Numbered from the stretch's first letter, positions 1-5,984 are shown. The stretch is DNA of 6,598 nt from Paracoccaceae bacterium (GCA_023254015.1 JALQYS010000057.1:1-6598); one strand, 5' to 3'. Translations and numbers: made by a program. The notes: generated from the letters alone by a model not told the origin.

Positions 1-769
1 CAAGGATCAGGAAAGTCCCGATGCGTTCGACGAATTGTTCCACCCCCGGCGCGGCGCGGCGGCTGTCGGACCAGCGCAGCCCGCTGTCGGGCAGGGTAGC
101 CTTGGTGGCAGCTTCCAGTGCGGCAAGGTCGGCGCCCGGCGGCAGGTCCAGCCGATAGGCGCTGTCGTATAGCGTGCCGGGCGCCAAAAGGCCCGACCCC
201 TGCAGATCGGCCAGCCCGACCATGGTGCGGGGGGCCAAGGCAAAGCCGCCTGTGGCGCTGTCGGGTTCGCGGACAAGAAGCGCGCGCAGGGTGAAGGGGG
301 TGGCGCCAAGGGCAAAGCTGTCGCCCACGGCCAGACCCAATTGGGCGGCAAGCACCTTGTCCATCACGGCGCCCCGGTCGGCAAGTGCCTGTGGCAGGGC
401 AATATCGCCCTCCAGCGTGACCTGCCCGGTCAGGGGATAGGCGTCATCCACCGCCTTGACCTGGGTCAGCACCCGGCTGTCGCCAGAGATCGCCATGGAG
501 CGGAATTCGGCAATTTCGGACAGACGGTCAGAGATGCCATCCAGATAGGCGCGTTCTGCGGGGGTGGCGGCGCGATAGGTGAATTCCACCTGCGCATCGC
601 CCCCCAACAGGACTGCGCCCTGTTCGGTCAGCCCCGCCTGAATGGCCGCGCGCACCATGCCCACCGCGGCAATGGCGGCCACCCCAAGGGCAAGGCAGGC
701 CAGAAACACACGAAAGCCGCGCAGGCCGCCGCGCAATTCGCGCCGGGCGATGGACCATGCCAGGCTCAT
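1..769 (-). CDS. ybbP: ABC transporter permease, FtsX/MacB type (YbbP-like), C-terminus outside window
   Basis: This is the membrane subunit of an ABC exporter-like complex in the inner membrane; the 256 N-terminal residues are present and the rest lies beyond the left edge. It starts at ATG 769-767, inside the stop region of the ATPase gene (ATGA overlap), with AAGGGG 7 bases upstream (777-782), so the two genes should be translationally coupled. A basic N-terminus (ARRELRGG, residues 8-15) precedes one hydrophobic helix (about 19-40). A long soluble, presumably periplasmic domain follows (about 41-248), and a second membrane segment begins near FLIL at 253-256. One helix followed by a large extracytoplasmic domain is the FtsX/MacB plan. 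The name YbbP is inferred from similarity of the N-terminal helix and from the tesA/ybbA/ybbP gene order. Substrate is unknown; Lol- or MacB-type permeases are the alternatives. No frameshift is seen. Confidence 0.85.
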   Translation of the reverse strand, partial: MSLAWSIARRELRGGLRGFRVFLACLALGVAAIAAVGMVRAAIQAGLTEQGAVLLGGDAQVEFTYRAATPAERAYLDGISDRLSEIAEFRSMAISGDSRVLTQVKAVDDAYPLTGQVTLEGDIALPQALADRGAVMDKVLAAQLGLAVGDSFALGATPFTLRALLVREPDSATGGFALAPRTMVGLADLQGSGLLAPGTLYDSAYRLDLPPGADLAALEAATKATLPDSGLRWSDSRRAAPGVEQFVERIGTFLIL

Positions 770-1449
770 GCGGTGGCCCCTTCGACCACGCGGCCATCGG
801 CCAGCCGCACCACCCGGTCGCAGCGCGCCGCCAGTTCGGGGGCGTGGGTCACAAGAACCAGCGTCGCGCCGTGCCGGTCGCGCAGAGAAAAGATCAGGTC
901 CATGATCGCCGCGCCATTTGCGCTGTCGAGGTTGCCGGTGGGTTCATCGGCCAGAAGGATCGCCGGACGCGGGGCGGCGGCACGGGCCAGCGCGACGCGC
1001 TGCTGCTCGCCCCCCGACATCTGGGCGGGGTAGTGGTGCATCCTCCCGGCCAGGCCGACGGCGGCAAGTTCATCCTCGGCCCGGGCAAAGGCGTCCTTGA
1101 CGCCGGCGATCTCCATCGGCAGGGCGACGTTTTCCAGCGCGGTCATGGTGGGGATCAGGTGAAAGCTTTGGAACACCACGCCCATCCGGCCCCGGCGAAA
1201 GCGCGCCAGCGCGTCTTCGTCCATCGCGGTCAGATCCTGATCCAGCACGCGGATCTGGCCCGAGGTGGCGCGCTCCAGCCCGCCCATCACCATAAGCAGC
1301 GAAGACTTGCCCGACCCGGAGGGCCCGATCAGCCCAACGCTTTCGCCCCCCGTGACATTCAGCGAAATGCCCTTAAGTATCTCGACGGGACCGGCATTGC
1401 CTTGCAGGGTCAGCCCCACATCCTTCAGGGCCAGAACGGTATTCGACAT
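766..1449 (-). CDS. ybbA: ABC transporter ATP-binding protein (YbbA-like, MacB/LolD class)
   Basis: A 227-residue cytoplasmic ATPase that would drive the adjoining permease. All ABC motifs are intact: Walker A GPSGSGKS at 42-49 (Lys48), Q-loop Gln94 in VVFQSFHLIP, signature MSGGEQQR at 144-151 (Met in place of the usual Leu), Walker B ILLADEP at 164-170 with catalytic Glu169, D-loop GNLD at 172-175, and the switch His202. The GNLD and QSFHLIP-type sequences are typical of the MacB/LolD/FtsE class, which works with permeases having large periplasmic domains. I chose the ATG at 1449-1447 because AGGTGG lies just upstream (1453-1458). The frame stays open to another ATG at 1503, but that adds 18 non-conserved residues and has no comparable ribosome site. 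It overlaps the permease by 4 bases. The YbbA name rests on the divergent tesA neighbour. The transported substrate cannot be read from the sequence. Confidence 0.93.
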   Translation of the reverse strand: MSNTVLALKDVGLTLQGNAGPVEILKGISLNVTGGESVGLIGPSGSGKSSLLMVMGGLERATSGQIRVLDQDLTAMDEDALARFRRGRMGVVFQSFHLIPTMTALENVALPMEIAGVKDAFARAEDELAAVGLAGRMHHYPAQMSGGEQQRVALARAAAPRPAILLADEPTGNLDSANGAAIMDLIFSLRDRHGATLVLVTHAPELAARCDRVVRLADGRVVEGATA

Positions 1450-2128
1450 GATCCACCTGCGATTGCTTTCTTTCAGATATGCAGCGACCCGCAGATTGCG
1501 CAATGCCGCGGGGGCGCTGTTTTTGGCCTTGAGCCCCGCTTATGCCGAACCTGTGACCCTGGTGGCGCTGGGCGACAGCCTGACGGCGGGCTATGGGCTG
1601 CCGCAGGATCAGGGGCTGGTGCCGCAGCTGGAGGGCTGGCTGAAGGCGCAGGGGCTGGAGGTGGCGGTGGTGAATGCCGGGGTGTCGGGCGACACCACGG
1701 CGGGCGGTCTGTCACGGCTGGACTGGTCGCTGACCCCTGACACCGATGCGCTGATGGTTACGCTGGGCGGCAACGACATGCTGCGCGGCCTGCCGCCCGA
1801 AGAGGCGCGGGCGAACCTCGCGGCCATTCTGGAGGGGGCCAAGGCCAGGGGCGTGCCGGTGCTTTTGGTGGGCCAGCAGGCGCCTGGGAATTACGGGCCG
1901 GACTACAAGGCCAGTTTCGACGCCATTTATCCCGATCTGGCCGCTGAATATGGGGCCACGCTGTATCCGTTCTTCTTTCAGGGGCTGGCGGCAGGCAACC
2001 CTGACCCTGCCGCCCTGCGCCCCTTCCTGCAAGAGGATGGCATCCACCCCAATGCCGAAGGCGTGGCCCGCATCGTGGCCGATCTTGGGCCGGTGGTGCG
2101 CGATTTCCTGAACGCTCATCGTCCCTGA
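1448..2128 (+). CDS. tesA: exported SGNH/GDSL esterase, TesA-type (acyl-CoA thioesterase I / arylesterase)
   Basis: A 226-residue hydrolase that cleaves acyl thioesters or aryl/carboxyl esters, probably in the periplasm. The basic N-terminus, hydrophobic stretch AAGALFLALS (20-29) and likely cleavage after AYA (31-33) form a Sec signal peptide. All SGNH blocks are present: GDSL with nucleophile Ser44, Gly81 in VSGDT, Asn109 in LGGND, and Asp197/His200 in EDGIHPN. These match Ser10, Gly44, Asn73, Asp154 and His157 of mature E. coli TesA. Length is normal for the family. The ATG at 1448 is the only nearby in-frame ATG that gives a signal peptide, but no clear ribosome site precedes it. A TTG at 1496 would give a shorter signal sequence and is an alternative. 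An upstream in-frame ATG at 1265 lies deep in the divergent ATPase gene and is unlikely. The gene diverges from ybbA-ybbP and ends in a hairpin. Physiological substrate is uncertain, as this family is promiscuous. Confidence 0.92.
   Translation: MIHLRLLSFRYAATRRLRNAAGALFLALSPAYAEPVTLVALGDSLTAGYGLPQDQGLVPQLEGWLKAQGLEVAVVNAGVSGDTTAGGLSRLDWSLTPDTDALMVTLGGNDMLRGLPPEEARANLAAILEGAKARGVPVLLVGQQAPGNYGPDYKASFDAIYPDLAAEYGATLYPFFFQGLAAGNPDPAALRPFLQEDGIHPNAEGVARIVADLGPVVRDFLNAHRP
1474..1503 (-). promoter_or_regulatory. candidate promoter for the ybbA-ybbP pair, inside the 5' end of tesA
   Basis: Read on the minus strand, TTGCGC (1503-1498) and TATCTG (1479-1474) are separated by 18 bases. They would start transcription near 1467, about 18 bases before the ATPase start and ahead of its AGGTGG ribosome site. 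The match to a housekeeping promoter is moderate (three of six bases at -10). The location inside tesA coding sequence is forced, because the two genes start within the same four bases. Confidence 0.35.
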
Positions 2129-2147
2129 AAGCCGGGGGCTTTCAGGG
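2123..2147 (+). terminator. hairpin terminator of tesA
   Basis: A perfect 11-base-pair stem, CCCTGAAAGCC (2123-2133) with GGCTTTCAGGG (2137-2147), encloses a GGG loop. The left arm contains the tesA stop codon TGA (2126-2128), so the structure begins inside the last codons. No run of T follows (CTCTTCGCC), so it departs from the classical intrinsic terminator, though its position directly at the gene end supports a role in termination or 3' end protection. Confidence 0.7.
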
Positions 2148-2220
2148 CTCTTCGCCGCCTCCCGGGCCCCAGGCCCCGCGATGAATGCCCCCGGGGCCCG
2201 GCCACGGGGGCTTGAAGAGC
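2147..2220. repeat. GC-rich interrupted inverted repeat between tesA and the dehydrogenase operon
   Basis: Two nested pairs of arms face each other: GCTCTTC (2147-2153) with GAAGAGC (2214-2220), and CCGGGCCCC (2162-2170) with GGGGCCCGG (2193-2201). They could fold into one long imperfect stem. It abuts the tesA hairpin and ends about 48 bases before the next start codon. It contains no convincing gene. Its role is unknown: it may be a second terminator, a leader structure of the downstream operon, or a remnant of a dispersed repeat. Confidence 0.55.
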
Positions 2221-2255
2221 GTCGGGAATTTGCGGAACACTGCCGCGACGCAACC

Positions 2256-2261
2256 GAAAGG
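2256..2261 (+). promoter_or_regulatory. ribosome binding site deciding the dehydrogenase start
   Basis: GAAAGG lies 7 bases before the ATG at 2269 and supports that start over the in-frame ATG at 2185. The 2185 start would add a low-complexity, Pro/Gly-rich extension translated from the inverted-repeat region. Confidence 0.7.
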
Positions 2262-2268
2262 CCCGCCG

Positions 2269-3681
2269 ATGTCGCTGCTTGCCGACCTGACCGTCGCCCT
2301 TGGGCCGGCCCATGTGCTGACCGGCGCGGACATGGCGAAATACCGCCATGACTGGACGCTGCATTACCCCTCCAATCCCTGCGCGGTCGCCCGGCCCGGA
2401 TCGACGGCCGAAGTGGCCGAGGTGCTGCGCATCGCCGCGCGCCATGGGGTGCCCGTCGTGCCGGTCAGTGGCCTGACCGGGCTGGTCGGCGGCGCCCATA
2501 CCGACGGCGGGCTGATGCTGTCGGTCGAAAGGCTGAACCGCATCCGCGAGATCCGGCCCGAGGCCCGCATCGCCATCGTCGAGGCGGGGGTGGTGCTGGA
2601 CCGGTTGCATGCGGCGGCCGAGGCGGCAGGGCTTTACTTTCCGCTGTGGTTCGGTGCGCGCGGCTCGGCGATGATTGGCGGCGTCCTGTCGACCAACGCC
2701 GGCGGGTCGAACGTGCTGCGCTATGGGTCAACCCGCGCGCTTTGTCTGGGGCTTGAGGTGGTACTGGCCGATGGGCGCGTCCTGAACCTGATGAGCGAAT
2801 TGCACAAGGACAACTCGGGCTATGATCTGAAGCAGTTGTTCATCGGCGCCGAGGGCACGCTGGGCGTCATCACTGCGGCGGTGATGAAACTGGTTCCCCG
2901 CCCCCGCGCCTATGCCACGGCGACCCTGGCCGCGCGCAGCCTGCCCGATGCGCTGGTCTTGTTGAACCGGCTGCGCGAGGCGACGGGCGGGCTGGTCGAG
3001 GCGTTCGAGCTGATGCCCGCCACCTATATGCGCCGCCTGTCCGAGGCCCGGCCCGACATCGCCCTGCCTTTTGGCGGCACGCGGTATGATACGAATATCT
3101 TTGTGGAAATCGCCGCCACCGCGCCGCGCGACGTGACGCCTGATGCCGCGGGTGAGGTGCCGCTGACAGCCCTTTTGGAAACCACGCTGGCCGGGCTGAT
3201 GGCGGAAGGTGCGGTTCTGGCCGCCGAGATCGCCCAGACCGAGGCGCAGCGCCGCGCCATGTGGCAACGCCGCGAACTGGCGGCCGAAATCACCGTGGCG
3301 CGCCAGCCCACCATCGACACCGACATTTGTCTGCCGCTGGACAAGGTGGCCGAGGTGCTGGACCGCATCCACGCCCGCCTGCCCGCGTTGGATGCCGGGG
3401 CCGAGACGCTGCATATTTCCCATCTGGGGGATGGCAACATCCACTTCACGGTCTATCCCAGCCGCGACGATGCCGCGCTGGCCGATGCGGTGATGGCGGC
3501 GGTCGAGGATGAGGTGCAGGCCCTGGGCGGGTCGTTCAGCGCCGAGCATGGGGTGGGCCTGTCGAAGAAGCCTTCGATGAAGCGGCGCAAGGACCCGGTG
3601 GCGCTGGAGGTGATGCGGGCGGTCAAGCAGGCGCTGGACCCGGGCAACCGCCTGAACCCCGGCAAGATCATCCCCGACTGA
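2269..3681 (+). CDS. FAD-linked D-2-hydroxyacid dehydrogenase (D2HGDH/LDHD/GlcD superfamily)
   Basis: A 470-residue flavoenzyme expected to oxidise a D-2-hydroxyacid to the 2-oxoacid and pass electrons to a quinone, cytochrome or electron-transfer flavoprotein. The N-terminal FAD domain of the VAO/PCMH type shows SGLTGLVGG (67-75), FGARGSAMIGG (128-138), STNAGG (141-146), RYGS (151-154), KDNSGYDLKQLFIGAEGTLG (180-199). The C-terminal domain carries the metal and active-site signature HLGDGNIH (385-392), EHGVGLSK (426-433) and the closing DPGNRLNPGKI (457-467). The family metal ligands thus map to His385, His392 and Glu426. The FAD half resembles D-2-hydroxyglutarate dehydrogenase most, but TDICLP (351-356) is more like the TDVCVP of D-lactate dehydrogenases, and the usual GGNTG is SGLTG here. 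Substrate is therefore left open among D-lactate, D-2-hydroxyglutarate, glycolate or another acid. No signal peptide or membrane helix is seen. It is the first gene of an operon with the transporter 2 bases downstream. Confidence 0.92.
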   Translation: MSLLADLTVALGPAHVLTGADMAKYRHDWTLHYPSNPCAVARPGSTAEVAEVLRIAARHGVPVVPVSGLTGLVGGAHTDGGLMLSVERLNRIREIRPEARIAIVEAGVVLDRLHAAAEAAGLYFPLWFGARGSAMIGGVLSTNAGGSNVLRYGSTRALCLGLEVVLADGRVLNLMSELHKDNSGYDLKQLFIGAEGTLGVITAAVMKLVPRPRAYATATLAARSLPDALVLLNRLREATGGLVEAFELMPATYMRRLSEARPDIALPFGGTRYDTNIFVEIAATAPRDVTPDAAGEVPLTALLETTLAGLMAEGAVLAAEIAQTEAQRRAMWQRRELAAEITVARQPTIDTDICLPLDKVAEVLDRIHARLPALDAGAETLHISHLGDGNIHFTVYPSRDDAALADAVMAAVEDEVQALGGSFSAEHGVGLSKKPSMKRRKDPVALEVMRAVKQALDPGNRLNPGKIIPD

Positions 3682-3683
3682 CC

Positions 3684-4907
3684 ATGCGCGCCCTGTCCGT
3701 CCTGCTGCGCGAGCCGCTGTTTCGCGCGATTGCCGCCATGGCGGCGTTCTATGGTGCGGTGAACGCCTGCATCTACCCCTATCTGTCGCTGATCGCCGTC
3801 AACCGGGTGGGGCTGTCGGATGCCACGCTGGCGCTGGTGCTGGCCTTGGCCTCGGCCTCTGCGGTTCTGTCTTCGGTCCTGTTCGGGATTCTGGCCGATC
3901 AGATCGGCAACCGCCGCCTGATCGCGTTGGTCACGGTGGGGGCTACGGTGATTGGAACCGGGCTGATGGTGCTGGCGCCGCTGCCTGCGGTGATGCTTCT
4001 GGCCCATGGGCTGCTGATCCCCATGGGCACGGCGATCTTTGGCCAGATCTTTGCGCTGAACAATCTGGCGGCGCAGGCCCATCCGGCACTGCGCGACAGC
4101 TTGCAGGCCACGGTGCGGGCGGTGGTGTCTGCGGTGTTCCTGATGACCCTGCTCTTCTGGACCTGGGGGCTGGGGGCCCGGCCGGCGGGGGGCGGGTTTG
4201 ACGTGATGGCGGTCTATGTCACCGCCGTTCTGGCCGCCCTTGCCCTCTTGGCTGTGATCTGGCGAGGCTGGCCCCGCAAGGGGCAAGAGCCATGGCAGGA
4301 CCGCCCCTTGGGCCTGAACCTGCGGGCCGCGCTGGTCGAGCTGTCGCGCCCGGCCATCGCGCTGCGGCTTCTGGCGATGGGGGCGGTGGGGGGCTTGCCG
4401 ATGCTCTATATCGTGCTGACCCCGCTGATCTTTGCCGCCACGCCCGAACGCCAGACCGCCGATGTGGCGCTGATGGTGGGGCTGGTGGCGGGGTTCGAGG
4501 TGCCCTTCATGCTGGCCCTGCCGTGGATGCAGCGCCATCTGAGCCGCCAGAGCCTGATCCTGGCAGGCGCGCTGATCTATGCGGGCTTTGTCGGGCTTCT
4601 GGCGCTTTACCCTGATGGGCGCTTGCTTTGGGCGCTGCCCGTGCTGGCTGGGCTGGGGGCTGCTCCGATCCTGACCCTGCCGATAGGCTATTGGCAGGAT
4701 CTGATGCAGGGCCGGCCCGGCACGGCGGCGGCGCTGATGGCGCTGCAACGGCTGGCCGGAGACCTTCTGTCGGCCGCCGCCTTTGCGCTGGGGACCGCGC
4801 TGGGCGGTTATACCATTGCGGCCCTGCTGGGCGGAGGTCTGGCGGCGCTGGGCGCGCTGACGCTGCTTGTCGTGGATGGGGCTACGAAATCCGCTCGGAT
4901 GTCGTAG
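3684..4907 (+). CDS. major facilitator superfamily transporter, sugar-efflux (Set)-like
   Basis: A 407-residue inner-membrane transporter with about 12 hydrophobic segments, split into two halves by a polar loop (about 194-222). The family loop motif between helices 2 and 3 reads GILADQIGNRR (68-78), and a weaker counterpart, MQRHLSRQ (282-289), sits in the second half. The conserved EVPFML (272-277) and the stretch YWQDLMQGRPGTAAAL (336-351) recall sugar-efflux (SetA/B) transporters, so a small polar organic substrate moved by proton antiport is plausible. That is inference and the substrate is unknown. It starts 2 bases after the dehydrogenase stop with no clear ribosome site of its own, which points to translational coupling and a shared message. 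The pairing suggests it exports or imports the dehydrogenase substrate, product or a related metabolite. It ends 30 bases before the converging hemC gene, with a hairpin between them. Confidence 0.88.
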   Translation: MRALSVLLREPLFRAIAAMAAFYGAVNACIYPYLSLIAVNRVGLSDATLALVLALASASAVLSSVLFGILADQIGNRRLIALVTVGATVIGTGLMVLAPLPAVMLLAHGLLIPMGTAIFGQIFALNNLAAQAHPALRDSLQATVRAVVSAVFLMTLLFWTWGLGARPAGGGFDVMAVYVTAVLAALALLAVIWRGWPRKGQEPWQDRPLGLNLRAALVELSRPAIALRLLAMGAVGGLPMLYIVLTPLIFAATPERQTADVALMVGLVAGFEVPFMLALPWMQRHLSRQSLILAGALIYAGFVGLLALYPDGRLLWALPVLAGLGAAPILTLPIGYWQDLMQGRPGTAAALMALQRLAGDLLSAAAFALGTALGGYTIAALLGGGLAALGALTLLVVDGATKSARMS

Positions 4908-4908
4908 A

Positions 4909-4927
4909 CGATTTTCGTCGAAAATCG
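4909..4927. terminator. shared hairpin terminator between converging transporter gene and hemC
   Basis: CGATTTTCG (4909-4917) and CGAAAATCG (4919-4927) form a perfect 9-base inverted repeat around a single T, realistically an 8-base-pair stem with a 3-base loop. It fills most of the 30-base gap between two facing stop codons, so it can serve both strands. No T-run follows on either strand. Confidence 0.6.
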
Positions 4928-4937
4928 GCCCTTGCCG

Positions 4938-5876
4938 TCAGGCGAAGAACCCCGGCCCGGCGCGGGTCAGAAGCTCGGCCGCCAGATCGGTGCCCATGGC
5001 GGCCCCGTCCCGGGCCAGCCCCCGGCGTTCACCGGTCAGCACGCGGCTGCCGTCGGGGCGCAGGACCTCTCCGCGCAGCCACAGGCTTTCGCCCTCCAGC
5101 AGGGCAAGCCCGGCGATCGGGGTTTCGCAAGACCCGTCCAGCCGCAACAGGAACGCCCGTTCCGCGTCCAGCCTGAGCCCGGTGTCCCGGTCATGGATCG
5201 CCGCCAGCATCGCGGCCACGCGCGCATCGGCGCTGCGCCGTTCGATGCCGATGGCGCCTTGCGCCACGGCCGGCAGCATCTCTTCAGGATCGATCGCCGA
5301 GCGCGCAACCGACGCCATGCCCAGCCGGTTGAGGCCCGCCATGGCCAGGAAGGTGGCCACGGCCACGCCATCGGCCAGCTTCTTCATCCGCGTCTGCACA
5401 TTGCCGCGGAATTCCACCAGTTGCAGATCGGGCCGGCGATGCGCCAGTTGCGCGCGCCGCCGCAAGCTGGACGAGCCGACGACCGCGCCCTGCGGCAGGT
5501 CCATCAGGCGGGCCACGGCGGGCGAGACGAAGGCGTCGCGCACATCCTCACGCGGAAGATAGCAGTCAAGGCACAGCCCCTCGGGCTGGATCGTGGGCAT
5601 GTCCTTCATCGAATGCACGGCGATGTCGATGCTGCCCTCCAGCAGCGCCTCTTCGATCTCGCGGGTGAACAGACCCTTGCCGCCAATCTCTTTCAGCGCC
5701 CGGTCCAGAATCTGGTCGCCGGTCACCTTGATCACCACGATCTCGAAGGCCTCGTGCGGCAAGGCAAAGGCGGCGGCCAGCCGGTCACGGGTTTCATGCG
5801 CCTGTGCCAGCGCCAGGGGCGAGCCACGGGTGCCGATTTTCAGGGGACGGTCGGGGGTCGGAAGATCATGTGCCAT
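4938..5876 (-). CDS. hemC: porphobilinogen deaminase (hydroxymethylbilane synthase)
   Basis: Cytoplasmic enzyme of haem, chlorophyll and cobalamin synthesis that joins four porphobilinogen units into the linear tetrapyrrole hydroxymethylbilane. It has 312 residues, normal for the family. Visible signatures are GTRGSPLALAQ (15-25), KGLFTREIEEAL (67-78), DIAVHSMKDMPT (84-95) with catalytic Asp92, GSSSLRRRAQ (134-143), FRGNVQTR (156-163), and GSCETPIAG (248-256) with Cys250, which holds the dipyrromethane cofactor. Asp92, Arg139, Arg140 and Cys250 sit exactly 8 residues after E. coli Asp84, Arg131, Arg132 and Cys242. The ATG at 5876-5874 gives a short N-terminal tail before the first conserved block. 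There is no good ribosome site upstream, and the candidate promoter would start transcription almost at this codon. It diverges from hemE. The usual partner hemD does not follow; the next gene converges from the other strand. Confidence 0.97.
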   Translation of the reverse strand: MAHDLPTPDRPLKIGTRGSPLALAQAHETRDRLAAAFALPHEAFEIVVIKVTGDQILDRALKEIGGKGLFTREIEEALLEGSIDIAVHSMKDMPTIQPEGLCLDCYLPREDVRDAFVSPAVARLMDLPQGAVVGSSSLRRRAQLAHRRPDLQLVEFRGNVQTRMKKLADGVAVATFLAMAGLNRLGMASVARSAIDPEEMLPAVAQGAIGIERRSADARVAAMLAAIHDRDTGLRLDAERAFLLRLDGSCETPIAGLALLEGESLWLRGEVLRPDGSRVLTGERRGLARDGAAMGTDLAAELLTRAGPGFFA

Positions 5877-5884
5877 GGGCGCAA

Positions 5885-5913
5885 GACTTATCCGTGAAAG
5901 CCGCTTGTGACAA
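5885..5913 (-). promoter_or_regulatory. candidate hemC promoter
   Basis: On the minus strand TTGTCA (5913-5908) is followed after exactly 17 bases by TAAGTC (5890-5885). The -35 box matches five of six consensus bases; the -10 box is weak. The predicted start of transcription, near 5878, is almost at the hemC ATG, which fits the missing ribosome binding site and suggests a leaderless or near-leaderless message. Confidence 0.4.
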
Positions 5914-5934
5914 CCGCCTCGCCGTCATCGGCGC

Positions 5935-5963
5935 TTGACATGTGCGTCGTTGCAGGCAAGGCA
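5935..5963 (+). promoter_or_regulatory. candidate hemE promoter
   Basis: A perfect -35 hexamer TTGACA lies at 5935-5940 and points toward hemE. The region 16-18 bases further on (AAGGCA, 5958-5963) is a poor -10 box, so the call rests on the -35 element and on the position 45-50 bases before the start codon. Alphaproteobacterial housekeeping promoters often have weak -10 boxes. Confidence 0.35.
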
Positions 5964-5974
5964 GGGCCAACGAT

Positions 5975-5978
5975 GGAG
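5975..5978 (+). promoter_or_regulatory. ribosome binding site deciding the hemE start
   Basis: GGAG is 6 bases before the ATG at 5985, favouring it over the in-frame ATG at 5973, four codons earlier. The 5973 ATG has only a looser AGGG (5962-5965) in front of it, 7 bases away. The N-terminus MTKLILRAL from 5985 looks like that of related HemE proteins. Confidence 0.6.
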
Positions 5979-5984
5979 ACCACG

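Noticed and set aside
341..1033. 230-codon plus-strand open frame opposite the permease and ATPase
   Set aside because: Arg/Ala/Gly-rich shadow; the minus strand holds a coherent permease frame open to the window edge and an intact ABC ATPase.
1352..1379. GTGACA with TAAGTA 16 bases later as a tesA promoter inside ybbA
   Set aside because: The -35 box is good but the -10 match is only two of six bases, and it lies in well-conserved Walker A-region coding sequence. It is too weak to list as a feature.
757..1740. 327-codon plus-strand open frame across ybbA and into tesA in another frame
   Set aside because: Gly/Arg/His-rich shadow with no family motif; it conflicts with two well-supported genes.
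2728..3549. 273-codon minus-strand open frame inside the dehydrogenase gene, plus a similar one at 2116-2610
   Set aside because: Antisense shadows with biased composition and no motifs or ribosome sites.
3453..4748. 431-codon open frame on the minus strand opposite the dehydrogenase end and the transporter
   Set aside because: Product is a monotonous Gln/His/Arg/Pro-rich sequence with no domain, the usual antisense shadow of high-GC coding DNA. The plus-strand frames carry clear family motifs.
4932..5897. 321-codon plus-strand open frame opposite hemC
   Set aside because: No recognisable motif, biased composition, and the opposite strand encodes an intact HemC with all catalytic residues.
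5877..5984. CrtJ/PpsR-type TGT-N12-ACA site or FnrL-type TTGAT-N4-ATCAA site in the hemC/hemE spacer
   Set aside because: I looked because such regulators control haem genes in Rhodobacter relatives, but no correctly spaced half-site pair is present.
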